Origin: Pseudomonas paeninsulae
GTDB lineage: Bacteria; Pseudomonadota; Gammaproteobacteria; Pseudomonadales; Pseudomonadaceae
Length of the DNA stretch: 64,000 bases
Reading direction: 5' to 3'
NCBI RefSeq assembly: GCF_035621475.1
Contig: NZ_CP141799.1
Coordinates: 2,902,501 to 2,966,500 of the forward strand
In this document: positions 29,129-38,002 of the stretch, piece by piece
Numbering within the stretch: position 1 is the stretch's first letter
Layout: each line of letters opens with the position of its first letter
The notes under the pieces: model-generated
The model's input: the letters and a program-made list of their open reading frames with translations, nothing else
Databases searched by the model: none
Told to the model about the DNA's origin: nothing
Made by a program: the position numbers and the translations under genes

Positions 29129-29851
29129 TTAGACGCCCAGGCAGCGGTGCAGCAGTTCCTGCTTGGACGACAGCTCGGCGGCGCTGATTTCCTCGACGAT
29201 CTGGCCGTGATCCATCAGGTAATGCCGATCTGCCAAGGGGGCGGCGAAGCGGAAGTTCTGCTCCACCAACACGATGGTCAGGCCCTTGTTCTTGAGCTTG
29301 ATCAGCACCTCGGCGAGCTTCTGCACGATCACCGGAGCCAGGCCCTCGGTGATCTCGTCGAGCAGCAGCAGGTTGGCGCCAGTGCGCAGGATGCGCGCCA
29401 TGGCCAGCATCTGCTGCTCGCCGCCGGACAGCCGGGTGCCTTGGCTGAAACGCCGCTCGTAGAGGTTGGGGAACATCTCGTAGATGTCATCGAGGCTCAT
29501 GCCGCCGCTGCGCACCATGGGCGGCAGCAGCAGGTTCTCCTCGACGTTGAGGCTGGCGAAGATGCCGCGTTCTTCCGGGCAAAAGCCAACGCCCAGGCGC
29601 GGGATCAGGTGCGCGGCGATACCGAGGGTCTCATTGCCGTTGATCACGATCGAACCGGTGCGCCGGCCCACCATGTTCATGATCGCGCGCAGGGTGGTGG
29701 AGCGGCCCGAGCCGTTGCGCCCGAGCAGGGTCACCAGTTCGCCGCGGCGCACCAACAGGTCGATGCCATGCAGAATGTGCGACTCGCCATAGAAGGCATG
29801 CAGGTCGCTGACCCGCAGTTGCTCGTAATCCGGGCTATGCAGGCTGCTCAT
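29129..29851 (-). CDS. livF: ABC transporter ATPase (LivF-like) with Arg in Walker A
   Basis: A 240-residue ABC ATPase of the LivF type. The ABC signature LSGGEQQMLAMARIL and Walker B LLLLDEITEGLAP are normal, but the Walker A reads GRNGSGRST (44-52), with Arg50 where lysine is standard. I believe that some LivF homologues share this change, so it may be a subgroup trait rather than damage. Its ATG overlaps the livG stop (ATGA, 29848-29851), so translation is coupled. With LivG it should form the heterodimeric motor; LivG keeps a normal P-loop. Confidence 0.93.
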   Translation of the reverse strand: MSSLHSPDYEQLRVSDLHAFYGESHILHGIDLLVRRGELVTLLGRNGSGRSTTLRAIMNMVGRRTGSIVINGNETLGIAAHLIPRLGVGFCPEERGIFASLNVEENLLLPPMVRSGGMSLDDIYEMFPNLYERRFSQGTRLSGGEQQMLAMARILRTGANLLLLDEITEGLAPVIVQKLAEVLIKLKNKGLTIVLVEQNFRFAAPLADRHYLMDHGQIVEEISAAELSSKQELLHRCLGV

Positions 29852-30624
29852 GCGCCGGCCTCCTCGATGACGGCCGCTTCGCTGCCCAGGTAGGCCTCGC
29901 GCACCAGGGGGTTGGCGGACACGCTGGCGTAGTCGCCTTCGGCGAGGATCGCGCCGCGGGCCAGTACGGTGATGCGATCGCACAGCTGACTGACCACACT
30001 GAGGTTGTGTTCGACCATCAACACCGTGCGCCCCACTGCGGCGCGGCGTACCAGGCCGATGACCATTTCCACGTCCTCGCCGCCCATGCCCTGGGTCGGC
30101 TCGTCGAGCAACAGCACGGCCGGGTCCAGCGCCAGGGTAGTGGCCAGCTCCAGCGCGCGCTTGCGGCCATAGGGCAATTCGATGGTCAGGGTGTCGGCGT
30201 ATTCGAGCAGGCCCACCTCGTCGAGCATCTGCAGGGCGCGCTCGTTGAGGGCTTCGAGACTGCGCTCGGACTTCCAGAAGTGAAAGGAGTTGCCCAGCTT
30301 GCGCTGCAGGGCCACGCGGACGTTCTCCATCACACTCATGTGACCGAATACCGCGGAAATCTGGAAGGAACGCACCAGGCCGAGACGGGCGATCTGGTTC
30401 GGCTGCAGGCCGGTGATGGTCTTGCCCTGATAGATGATCTCGCCGCTAGTGGGCGCGAGGAACTTGCTGAGCAGGTTGAATACCGTGGTCTTGCCGGCCC
30501 CGTTGGGTCCGATCAAGGCATGGATATGCCCCTTCTGCACACGAAGATCGACCGAATCCACCGCGGTGAAGCCGCGAAATTCCTTGGTCAATCCGCGCGT
30601 TTCCAAAACGAATTCGGGTGACAT
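29848..30624 (-). CDS. livG: ABC transporter ATPase (LivG-like)
   Basis: A 258-residue ABC ATPase. Walker A GPNGAGKTT lies at 39-47 and Walker B is [16 protein letters not shown]. The pre-Walker B segment reads LPYGRKRALELATTLALDPAV, the usual degenerate signature of LivG proteins (L.YG....LE.A). It is the first gene of the operon and lies about 59 bp downstream of a LiuR-like palindrome, so the transport system probably belongs to the LiuR regulon. Confidence 0.93.
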   Translation of the reverse strand: MSPEFVLETRGLTKEFRGFTAVDSVDLRVQKGHIHALIGPNGAGKTTVFNLLSKFLAPTSGEIIYQGKTITGLQPNQIARLGLVRSFQISAVFGHMSVMENVRVALQRKLGNSFHFWKSERSLEALNERALQMLDEVGLLEYADTLTIELPYGRKRALELATTLALDPAVLLLDEPTQGMGGEDVEMVIGLVRRAAVGRTVLMVEHNLSVVSQLCDRITVLARGAILAEGDYASVSANPLVREAYLGSEAAVIEEAGA

Positions 30625-30682
30625 GTGGAGCCCTCTAACCTTGCTTGTTTTTATTGGTTATGGCGCTGCTGACACTATTACC

Positions 30683-30698
30683 TTTACGTAAACGAAAA
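30683..30698. promoter_or_regulatory. LiuR-like operator upstream of the livG operon
   Basis: TTTACGTAAACGAAAA shares the TTTACGT.AACG core with the site at 33458-33475 and lies about 59 bp before livG. The rest of the 421-bp gap (30625-31045) has an AT-rich stretch at about 30862-30885 and a possible weak hairpin near 30990-31025. I see no gene in it. Confidence 0.5.
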
Positions 30699-31045
30699 CA
30701 CTATACGAAGGTCTACCTATGACCAGAAAGTCTGAATATGACGCCTCATGCTGAGAACAGGTATTGATGCGCTCAGACCCCACTTATTCCGACCGCGGTT
30801 TTTGCTGGCGAGCCTGCCGGACAATGCGCCCATGACCGGCAAGTCAGAGTATAGGCAGGCATTTATAAAATAATAATGAGCAAATTCTCAGGTGCGTTAT
30901 GCATAAATACCTCATCAGCCTGAACCTCCACATTCGCCGCGCACAGCCCTGCCCACGCCCCTGAACGCGCACTGGAAAGACGAAAAAGTCATGCTCGGCT
31001 CCCCGGCATGCCCAGGGAGCTTGCGCTGCGGCTATGGGCGCAGTT

Positions 31046-31636
31046 TCAACACGGCGCCCTGGGCACGCGGCCCATCAGGTAAAACTCGGCGTTGGGTGGC
31101 GTGCCGGCCAGCGACACCAGGCGGTTGGACAGGCTGAAGAAGGCGGTGATGGCGCCGATGTCCCAGATGTCGTCGAGGCTGAAGCCGACTGCCTGCAGGC
31201 GTGCCTGCCAGTCGCCATCCAGGCCGCCGCGCTCGAGGCCGACGTGAAAGGCGAAATCCAGCATCAGGCGCTGGCGCTCGCCGATCGGCGCCGTGCGGTG
31301 GTTGACCGCCACCTGGTCGGCGAGTAGCGGATCCTTGCTGTAGATGCGCAACACCGCGCCATGCGCCACCACGCAGTACAGACAGCCGTGGCGGGCGCTG
31401 GTGGCGACCACGATCATCTCCTTTTCCGCCGGCGTCAGGCTGTCGGACTCACGCTCCATCAGGGCGTCGTGGTAGGCGAAGAAGGCCCGGAACTCGTCCG
31501 GACGGTGGGCCAGCATGAGGAACACATGAGGCACGAAGCCAGCCTTCTCCTGCACCGCGAGTATTCGCTGGCGCAGGTCGTCCGGTAATTGTTCAAGGTT
31601 TTCGGGAAGGGCAAAGCGGCTGATCTGCGGGGACAT
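31046..31636 (-). CDS. Carboxymuconolactone decarboxylase-fold (peroxidase-related) protein
   Basis: A 196-residue CMD/AhpD-fold protein of the uncharacterised peroxidase-related group. The redox motif HGCLYCVVAHGA carries a CxxC followed by His, as in AhpD-type proteins, and EKEMIVVATSARHGC is the usual helix before it. The actual substrate is unknown. It lies 58 bp downstream of the ligase gene on the same strand and is probably cotranscribed with it. The ATG at 31636 has GGAG 8 nt upstream; a second ATG at 31648 overlaps that site. Confidence 0.85.
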   Translation of the reverse strand: MSPQISRFALPENLEQLPDDLRQRILAVQEKAGFVPHVFLMLAHRPDEFRAFFAYHDALMERESDSLTPAEKEMIVVATSARHGCLYCVVAHGAVLRIYSKDPLLADQVAVNHRTAPIGERQRLMLDFAFHVGLERGGLDGDWQARLQAVGFSLDDIWDIGAITAFFSLSNRLVSLAGTPPNAEFYLMGRVPRAPC

Positions 31637-31693
31637 CGGATACTCCATTATCTGACGCGACGCCCGGCTCACAGACGCCACAGGGGTCAACGC

Positions 31694-33376
<1,683 letters not shown>

Positions 33377-33457
33377 AAATCCCCTCGATTTTGTGCTTTT
33401 GTGAGGTTAGGTATTCAGCGTCAACCTGAATTCGAAGTTGACAGCCCCCGAAGTCAC

Positions 33458-33475
33458 CTTTACGTTAACGTAAAG
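33458..33475. promoter_or_regulatory. Perfect LiuR-like operator between ligase and liuA
   Basis: CTTTACGTTAACGTAAAG is a perfect 18-bp palindrome in the divergent promoter region. Near-copies precede liuR, livG and ligase paralog 1. As far as I recall, LiuR sites in proteobacteria have this ACGTnnACGT form. The site is 82 bp from the ligase start but 309 bp from liuA because of the inserted element at 33500-33743. Confidence 0.75.
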
Positions 33476-33499
33476 CAATACACACTGACAACCACTTAG

Positions 33500-33743
33500 C
33501 AGGCCGTTGAAAAATGTAGCAAGCGAAGGCCAGGCAAGGCGAAGCGGAGTAACAACCAGAGGCTGGCCCGCAGGGCGAGCGAAGCGAGTCAATCGGCGAA
33601 AAGCACCGTTTACGTGGTGTACATGACCATTAGATTCGCTTCGCTCACCCTTTGGATCCACGCTGAAGCGCGTTCAACGCTTCGCTTTTGTGAGGCCGAT
33701 TTCAACGCCGCATACCCGAGCGCAGTAGTTTTTCAACGGCCTG
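33500..33743. mobile_element. 244-bp MITE-like element with TTAG target duplication
   Basis: CAGGCCGTTGAAAAA (33500-33514) is exactly inverted at 33729-33743, and the element is flanked on both sides by TTAG (33496-33499 and 33744-33747), the footprint of a transposition event. The interior codes for nothing credible. A degenerate copy of its left end lies at 53060-53080. It is inserted between the LiuR operator and liuA, with its right end 40 bp before the liuA start. Confidence 0.8.
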
Positions 33744-33783
33744 TTAGGTGCCTCACCCGACAACAACAAACAAGGTAGCCCCC

Positions 33784-34947
33784 ATGACCTACTCCAGCCT
33801 CAACTTCGCCCTCGGCGAAACCATCGACATGCTCCGCGATCAGGTCCAGGCCTTTGTCGCCGCTGAACTGGCGCCGCGCGCCGCGGCCATCGACAGCGAC
33901 AACCTGTTCCCCGCCGACATGTGGAAGAAGTTCGGTGACATGGGCCTGCTCGGCGTCACCGTCTCCGAGGAATACGGCGGCGCCGGCCTCGGCTACCTGG
34001 CCCACGTGGTCGCCATCGAGGAAATTAGCCGGGCTTCGGCATCGGTCGGCCTGTCCTACGGCGCCCACTCCAACCTGTGCGTCAACCAGATCAACCGCAA
34101 CGGCAGCGCCGAGCAGAAGGCCAAGTACCTGCCCAAGCTGGTCAGCGGCGAGCACGTCGGCGCCCTCGCCATGAGCGAACCGAATGCCGGCTCCGACGTG
34201 GTGTCGATGAAGCTGCGCGCCGAGCGCCGTGGCGACCATTTTGTGCTCAACGGCAGCAAGACCTGGATCACCAACGGCCCAGACGCCAACACCTATGTGA
34301 TCTACGCCAAGACCGACCTGGAGAAAGGCGCGCACGGCATCACCGCCTTTATCGTCGAGCGCGACTGGAAGGGTTTTTCCCGTGGCAGCAAGTTCGACAA
34401 ACTGGGCATGCGCGGCTCCAACACCTGCGAGCTGTTCTTCGATGACGTCGAAGTACCGGCCGAGAACATCCTCGGCAAGGAAAACGGCGGCGTGAAGGTG
34501 CTGATGAGCGGTCTGGATTACGAACGCGTGGTGTTGTCGGGCGGCCCGATCGGCATCATGCAGGCCTGCATGGACGTGGTGGTGCCCTATATCCACGACC
34601 GCAAGCAGTTCGGCCAGAGCATTGGCGAGTTCCAGATGATCCAGGGCAAGGTGGCCGACATGTACACCCAGCTCAACGCCAGCCGCGCCTACCTGTACGC
34701 CGTGGCCCAGGCCTGCGACCGCGGCGAGACCAACCGCAAGGACGCTGCCGGGGTGATCCTCTACAGCGCCGAACGTGCGACGCAGATGGCCCTGGAGGCG
34801 ATCCAGATCCTCGGCGGCAACGGCTACATCAACGAATTCCCCACCGGCCGCCTGCTGCGCGACGCCAAGCTCTACGAGATCGGCGCCGGCACCAGTGAGA
34901 TCAGGCGCATGCTGATCGGCCGCGAGTTGTTCAACGAAACCAAATAA
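33784..34947 (+). CDS. liuA: Isovaleryl-CoA dehydrogenase
   Basis: A 387-residue acyl-CoA dehydrogenase of the isovaleryl type. The catalytic glutamate sits in the middle of the protein (Glu247 in [19 protein letters not shown]), the arrangement specific to isovaleryl-CoA dehydrogenases, instead of near the C-terminus as in the paralogs at 6000 and 21570. Other motifs: [53 protein letters not shown]. It converts isovaleryl-CoA to 3-methylcrotonyl-CoA, the first step of the liu operon. Confidence 0.97.
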   Translation: MTYSSLNFALGETIDMLRDQVQAFVAAELAPRAAAIDSDNLFPADMWKKFGDMGLLGVTVSEEYGGAGLGYLAHVVAIEEISRASASVGLSYGAHSNLCVNQINRNGSAEQKAKYLPKLVSGEHVGALAMSEPNAGSDVVSMKLRAERRGDHFVLNGSKTWITNGPDANTYVIYAKTDLEKGAHGITAFIVERDWKGFSRGSKFDKLGMRGSNTCELFFDDVEVPAENILGKENGGVKVLMSGLDYERVVLSGGPIGIMQACMDVVVPYIHDRKQFGQSIGEFQMIQGKVADMYTQLNASRAYLYAVAQACDRGETNRKDAAGVILYSAERATQMALEAIQILGGNGYINEFPTGRLLRDAKLYEIGAGTSEIRRMLIGRELFNETK

Positions 34948-34954
34948 GCCAGAG

Positions 34955-35035
34955 CCGTAGGATGGGTTGAGCAACGCGATACCCATGCCGGTGTTTGCGA
35001 TGGGTATCGCAAGCTCAACCCATCCTACGGTTTTT
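34955..35035 (+). repeat. Long repeat hairpin with T-run between liuA and liuB
   Basis: CCGTAGGATGGGTTGAGC (34955-34972) pairs perfectly with 35013-35030, and an inner GCGATACCCAT / ATGGGTATCGC stem extends the hairpin. TTTTT follows at 35031-35035, so on the plus strand it could act as a partial terminator or attenuator inside the operon. A related hairpin lies between liuD and liuE (39967-40036), and fragments of the family occur elsewhere. Confidence 0.75.
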
Positions 35036-35050
35036 CACGGAGCCAACTCG

Positions 35051-36658
35051 ATGGCCATCCTGCATACCCAGATCAACAACCGTTCCCCGGAGTTCGCCGT
35101 TAATAGCGCGGCGATGCTCGCCCAGGTCAACGACCTGCGCGCCCTGCTCGCCCGCGTCCACGAAGGTGGCGGCGAGAAGGCTCAGCATCGGCATACCTCA
35201 CGCGGCAAGTTGCTGCCGCGCGAGCGGATCAACCGCCTGCTCGACCTCGGTTCGCCGTTCCTCGAGATCGGCCAGCTGGCGGCCCACGAGGTGTATGGCG
35301 AAGAAGTGCCGGCCGCTGGCGTAGTCGCCGGCATCGGTCGGGTCGAAGGCGTCGAGTGCATGATCGTGGCCAACGACGCCACGGTAAAAGGCGGCAGCTA
35401 CTACCCATTGACCGTGAAAAAACACCTGCGCGCCCAGGCCATCGCCCAGCAGAACCGCCTGCCGTGCATCTACCTGGTGGATTCCGGCGGCGCCAACCTG
35501 CCGCGCCAGGACGAGGTGTTTCCCGACCGCGAGCACTTCGGCCGGATCTTCTTCAACCAGGCCAACATGAGCGCCATGGGCATCCCGCAGATCGCGGTGG
35601 TCATGGGCTCCTGCACCGCCGGCGGCGCCTATGTGCCGGCCATGGCCGACGAGGCCATCATGGTGCGCAACCAGGCCACCATCTTCCTCGCCGGCCCGCC
35701 ACTGGTGAAGGCCGCCACCGGTGAAGTGGTCAGCGCCGAGGATCTCGGCGGCGCCGACGTGCACTGCAAGACCTCGGGGGTGGCCGACCACTACGCCGAC
35801 AACGACGAGCACGCCCTGGCTCTGGCCCGGCGCAGCATCAGCAATTTGAACTGGCGCAAGCTCGGCGTGCTGAACAATCGTGAGCCTATCGCCCCGCTGT
35901 ACGACGCCGAAGAGCTCTATGGCGTGATTCCCGCCGACGCCAAGCAGCCGTTCGATGTACGCGAGGTGATCGCGCGCACCGTCGACGGCTCGGTGTTCGA
36001 CGAGTTCAAGGCGCTGTTCGGCGCCACCCTGGTCTGCGGCTTCGCGCATATCCAGGGCTACCCGGTAGCGATCCTCGCCAATAACGGGATCTTGTTCGCG
36101 GAATCGGCGCAGAAAGGCGCGCACTTCATCGAATTGGCCTGCCAGCGCGGCATTTCACTGCTGTTTTTGCAGAACATCACCGGTTTCATGGTCGGGCAGA
36201 AGTACGAAGCCGGTGGCATCGCCAAGCACGGTGCCAAGCTGGTCAACGCGGTGGCTTGCGCCAAGGTGCCGAAGTTCACCGTGATCATCGGCGGCAGTTT
36301 CGGTGCCGGCAACTACGGCATGTGCGGCCGCGCCTACGACCCGCGTTTCCTGTGGATGTGGCCCAATGCGCGGATCGGCGTGATGGGCGCCGAACAGGCC
36401 GCCGGCGTGCTGGTCCAGGTCAAACACGAACAGGCGGCACGCGCCGGCCACGACTTCTCCGCCGAGGATGAGGCCAAGCTCAAGCAGCCGATCCTCGAAC
36501 AGTACGAGCGCCAGGGCCATCCCTACTATTCCAGCGCGCGGCTATGGGACGACGGCGTGATCGACCCGGCGCAGACCCGCGAGGTGCTCGGCCTGGCGTT
36601 GTCCGCCAGCCTCAATGCGCCGATCGAGCCGACCACCTTTGGTGTGTTCCGCATGTGA
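35051..36658 (+). CDS. liuB: Methylcrotonyl-CoA carboxylase, beta (carboxyltransferase) subunit
   Basis: A 535-residue carboxyltransferase subunit of the crotonase-like clp/crotonase superfamily. Typical segments: [112 protein letters not shown]. It transfers the carboxyl group from biotin on LiuD to 3-methylcrotonyl-CoA, giving 3-methylglutaconyl-CoA. The ATG at 35051 follows a GGAG and gives the usual N-terminus. Confidence 0.97.
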   Translation: MAILHTQINNRSPEFAVNSAAMLAQVNDLRALLARVHEGGGEKAQHRHTSRGKLLPRERINRLLDLGSPFLEIGQLAAHEVYGEEVPAAGVVAGIGRVEGVECMIVANDATVKGGSYYPLTVKKHLRAQAIAQQNRLPCIYLVDSGGANLPRQDEVFPDREHFGRIFFNQANMSAMGIPQIAVVMGSCTAGGAYVPAMADEAIMVRNQATIFLAGPPLVKAATGEVVSAEDLGGADVHCKTSGVADHYADNDEHALALARRSISNLNWRKLGVLNNREPIAPLYDAEELYGVIPADAKQPFDVREVIARTVDGSVFDEFKALFGATLVCGFAHIQGYPVAILANNGILFAESAQKGAHFIELACQRGISLLFLQNITGFMVGQKYEAGGIAKHGAKLVNAVACAKVPKFTVIIGGSFGAGNYGMCGRAYDPRFLWMWPNARIGVMGAEQAAGVLVQVKHEQAARAGHDFSAEDEAKLKQPILEQYERQGHPYYSSARLWDDGVIDPAQTREVLGLALSASLNAPIEPTTFGVFRM

Positions 36659-36665
36659 TCACCCT

Positions 36666-36740
36666 TGTGGGAGGGGCTTTAGCCGCGACTGGCCTAGACG
36701 CTTCGCGGCTAAAGCGGACCGCCGCCCGGCCCCTCCCACA
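36666..36740. repeat. Pseudomonas-style repeat hairpin between liuB and liuC
   Basis: TGTGGGAGGGGC (36666-36677) is inverted at 36729-36740 and GCTTTAGCCGCG (36676-36687) at 36704-36715. This type of GGGAGGGGCTTTAGCCGCG unit is a common intergenic repeat in pseudomonads. It fills most of the 113-bp gap. Confidence 0.75.
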
Positions 36741-36771
36741 GCGCACCGGACAACTTTATGAGCCTGACACC

Positions 36772-37569
36772 ATGACCGATTTCACCACCATCCAGCTCGA
36801 AACAGACCCACGCGGTTTCGCCACGCTTTGGCTCAATCGCGCCGACAAGAACAACGCCTTCAACGCCGAGATGATCCGCGAGCTGATCCTCGCCCTCGAT
36901 GACGTGCAGGCCGATAAGAGCCTGCGTTTCCTCCTGCTGCGCGGGCGTGGCAAGCACTTCTCTGCCGGTGCCGACCTGGCCTGGATGCAACACGCCGCGA
37001 CCCTCGACTACAGCGCCAACCTGGCCGATTCGCGTGAACTGGCCGAACTGATGCACAACCTCTACCAGGTGAAGATTCCGACCCTGGCCGTGGTCCAGGG
37101 TGCGGCCTTCGGCGGCGCGCTAGGGCTGATCGCCTGCTGCGACATGGCCATCGGTGCCGACGACGCGCAACTGTGCCTGTCGGAAGTGCGCATCGGCCTG
37201 GCCCCGGCGGTGATCAGTCCCTTCGTCGTGCAGGCCATCGGCGAACGCGCGGCGCGCCGTTATGCCCTGACCGCCGAACGCTTCAGCGGCGAGCGGGCCC
37301 GTGAATTGGGCCTGTTTGCCGAGAGCTATCCGGCTGACGCGCTGGACGACGCCGTCAACGACTGGGTCGCCAACCTGCTGCTCAACAGCCCGCAGGCCAT
37401 GAAGGCGAGCAAGGATCTGCTCAAGGAAGTCGCCAGCGGCGTGCTCACTCCAGCCCTGCGCCGCTACACCGAAAACGCCATCGCCCGCATCCGCGTCAGC
37501 GCCGAAGGCCAGGAAGGCCTGCGCGCGTTCCTCGATAAACGCAAACCCAGCTGGCAGGAGCCACAATGA
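36772..37569 (+). CDS. liuC: 3-methylglutaconyl-CoA hydratase
   Basis: A 265-residue crotonase that hydrates 3-methylglutaconyl-CoA to HMG-CoA. Family sequence: FSAGADLAWMQ, GAAFGGALGLIACCDMAIG and LSEVRIGLAPAVISPFVVQAIGERAARRY. The first catalytic Glu of classical hydratases is replaced (GGALGL), while the second (LSE) is kept, as in AUH/LiuC-type proteins. The stop codon overlaps the start of the first 29-codon repeat ORF (ATGA at 37566-37569). Its last 39 nt are the template-like sequence found in every unit of the following tandem array. Confidence 0.95.
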   Translation: MTDFTTIQLETDPRGFATLWLNRADKNNAFNAEMIRELILALDDVQADKSLRFLLLRGRGKHFSAGADLAWMQHAATLDYSANLADSRELAELMHNLYQVKIPTLAVVQGAAFGGALGLIACCDMAIGADDAQLCLSEVRIGLAPAVISPFVVQAIGERAARRYALTAERFSGERARELGLFAESYPADALDDAVNDWVANLLLNSPQAMKASKDLLKEVASGVLTPALRRYTENAIARIRVSAEGQEGLRAFLDKRKPSWQEPQ

Positions 37570-37655
37570 CTATTCCTCGCGATCTAGTGCTCCATACCGT
37601 CCAGTGCGACAGCTGGCTCGATAAACGCCAATCCCTCTGGCAGGAGCCACAATGA
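37566..37655 (+). CDS. Repeat micro-ORF 1 (29 aa)
   Basis: A 29-residue ORF starting MTIPRDLVLHTVQC and ending WLDKRQSLWQEPQ; its tail imitates the C-terminus of LiuC (LDKRKPSWQEPQ). A good Shine-Dalgarno (GGCAGGAG) lies 5 nt before the ATG, inside the liuC 3' end. Its ATG overlaps the liuC stop and its own stop overlaps the next ATG. No homologous protein is known to me. It may be translated merely to pass ribosomes on to liuD. Confidence 0.6.
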   Translation: MTIPRDLVLHTVQCDSWLDKRQSLWQEPQ

Positions 37656-37741
37656 CTATTCCTCGCGATCTAGTGCTCCATACCGTCCAGTGCGACAGCT
37701 GGCTCGATAAACGCCAATCCCTCTGGCAGGAGCCACAATGA
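37652..37741 (+). CDS. Repeat micro-ORF 2 (29 aa)
   Basis: Identical in sequence to micro-ORF 1. It is shifted by 86 bp, hence in another reading frame, with ATGA overlaps at both ends and the same AGGAG 5 nt before the start. Confidence 0.6.
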   Translation: MTIPRDLVLHTVQCDSWLDKRQSLWQEPQ

Positions 37742-37827
37742 CTATTCCTCGCGATCTAGTGCTCCATAGCGTCCAGTGCGACAGCTGGCTCGATAAACGC
37801 CAATCCCTCTGGCAGGAGCAACAATGA
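37738..37827 (+). CDS. Repeat micro-ORF 3 (29 aa)
   Basis: As micro-ORF 1 except Thr to Ser at residue 11 (HSVQC) and Pro to Gln near the end (WQEQQ). Start and stop overlap the neighbouring ORFs by ATGA. Confidence 0.6.
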   Translation: MTIPRDLVLHSVQCDSWLDKRQSLWQEQQ

Positions 37828-37913
37828 CTATTCCTCGCGATCTAGTGCTCCATAGCGTCCAGTGCGACAGCTGGCTCGATAAACGCCAATCCCTCTGGCA
37901 GGAGCAACAATGA
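37824..37913 (+). CDS. Repeat micro-ORF 4 (29 aa)
   Basis: Same peptide as micro-ORF 3, with the same Shine-Dalgarno and ATGA overlaps. Confidence 0.6.
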   Translation: MTIPRDLVLHSVQCDSWLDKRQSLWQEQQ

Positions 37914-38002
37914 CTATTCCTCGCGATCTAGTGCTCCATACCGTTCAGTGCGGCAGCTGGCTAGATAAACGTCAATCCCTCCGGCAGGAGCAACACGCAT
38001 GA
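37910..38002 (+). CDS. Repeat micro-ORF 5 (30 aa), coupled to liuD
   Basis: The last unit codes for a 30-residue version with Asp to Gly, Trp to Arg and an altered end (RQEQHA). Several silent changes (GTT, CTA, CGT) are also present. Its TGA at 38000-38002 overlaps the liuD ATG at 37999, so the coupling chain ends exactly on liuD. Confidence 0.6.
   Translation: MTIPRDLVLHTVQCGSWLDKRQSLRQEQHA

Larger units (their letters stand above)
37566..37998 (+). repeat. Five-unit 86-bp tandem repeat between liuC and liuD
   Basis: Units begin at 37566, 37652, 37738, 37824 and 37910, each exactly 86 bp apart; the last runs 3 bp longer to meet liuD. Each unit consists of 47 nt of unique sequence plus 39 nt that match the 3' end of liuC (37531-37569) at 35 of 39 positions. 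Units 1-2 share a subtype, units 3-4 another, and unit 5 has the most changes. No unit has an indel or an in-frame stop. Copy number is likely to vary between strains. Confidence 0.97.

Noticed and set aside
30980..31030. Possible terminator after the CMD-fold gene
   Set aside because: A CTCCC/GGGAG stem exists, but the T-run lies about 10 nt away, too far for a standard terminator.
37566..37998. CRISPR-like appearance of the repeat array
   Set aside because: The units are contiguous 86-bp copies with no unique spacers and no cas genes nearby, and the copies carry ORFs.
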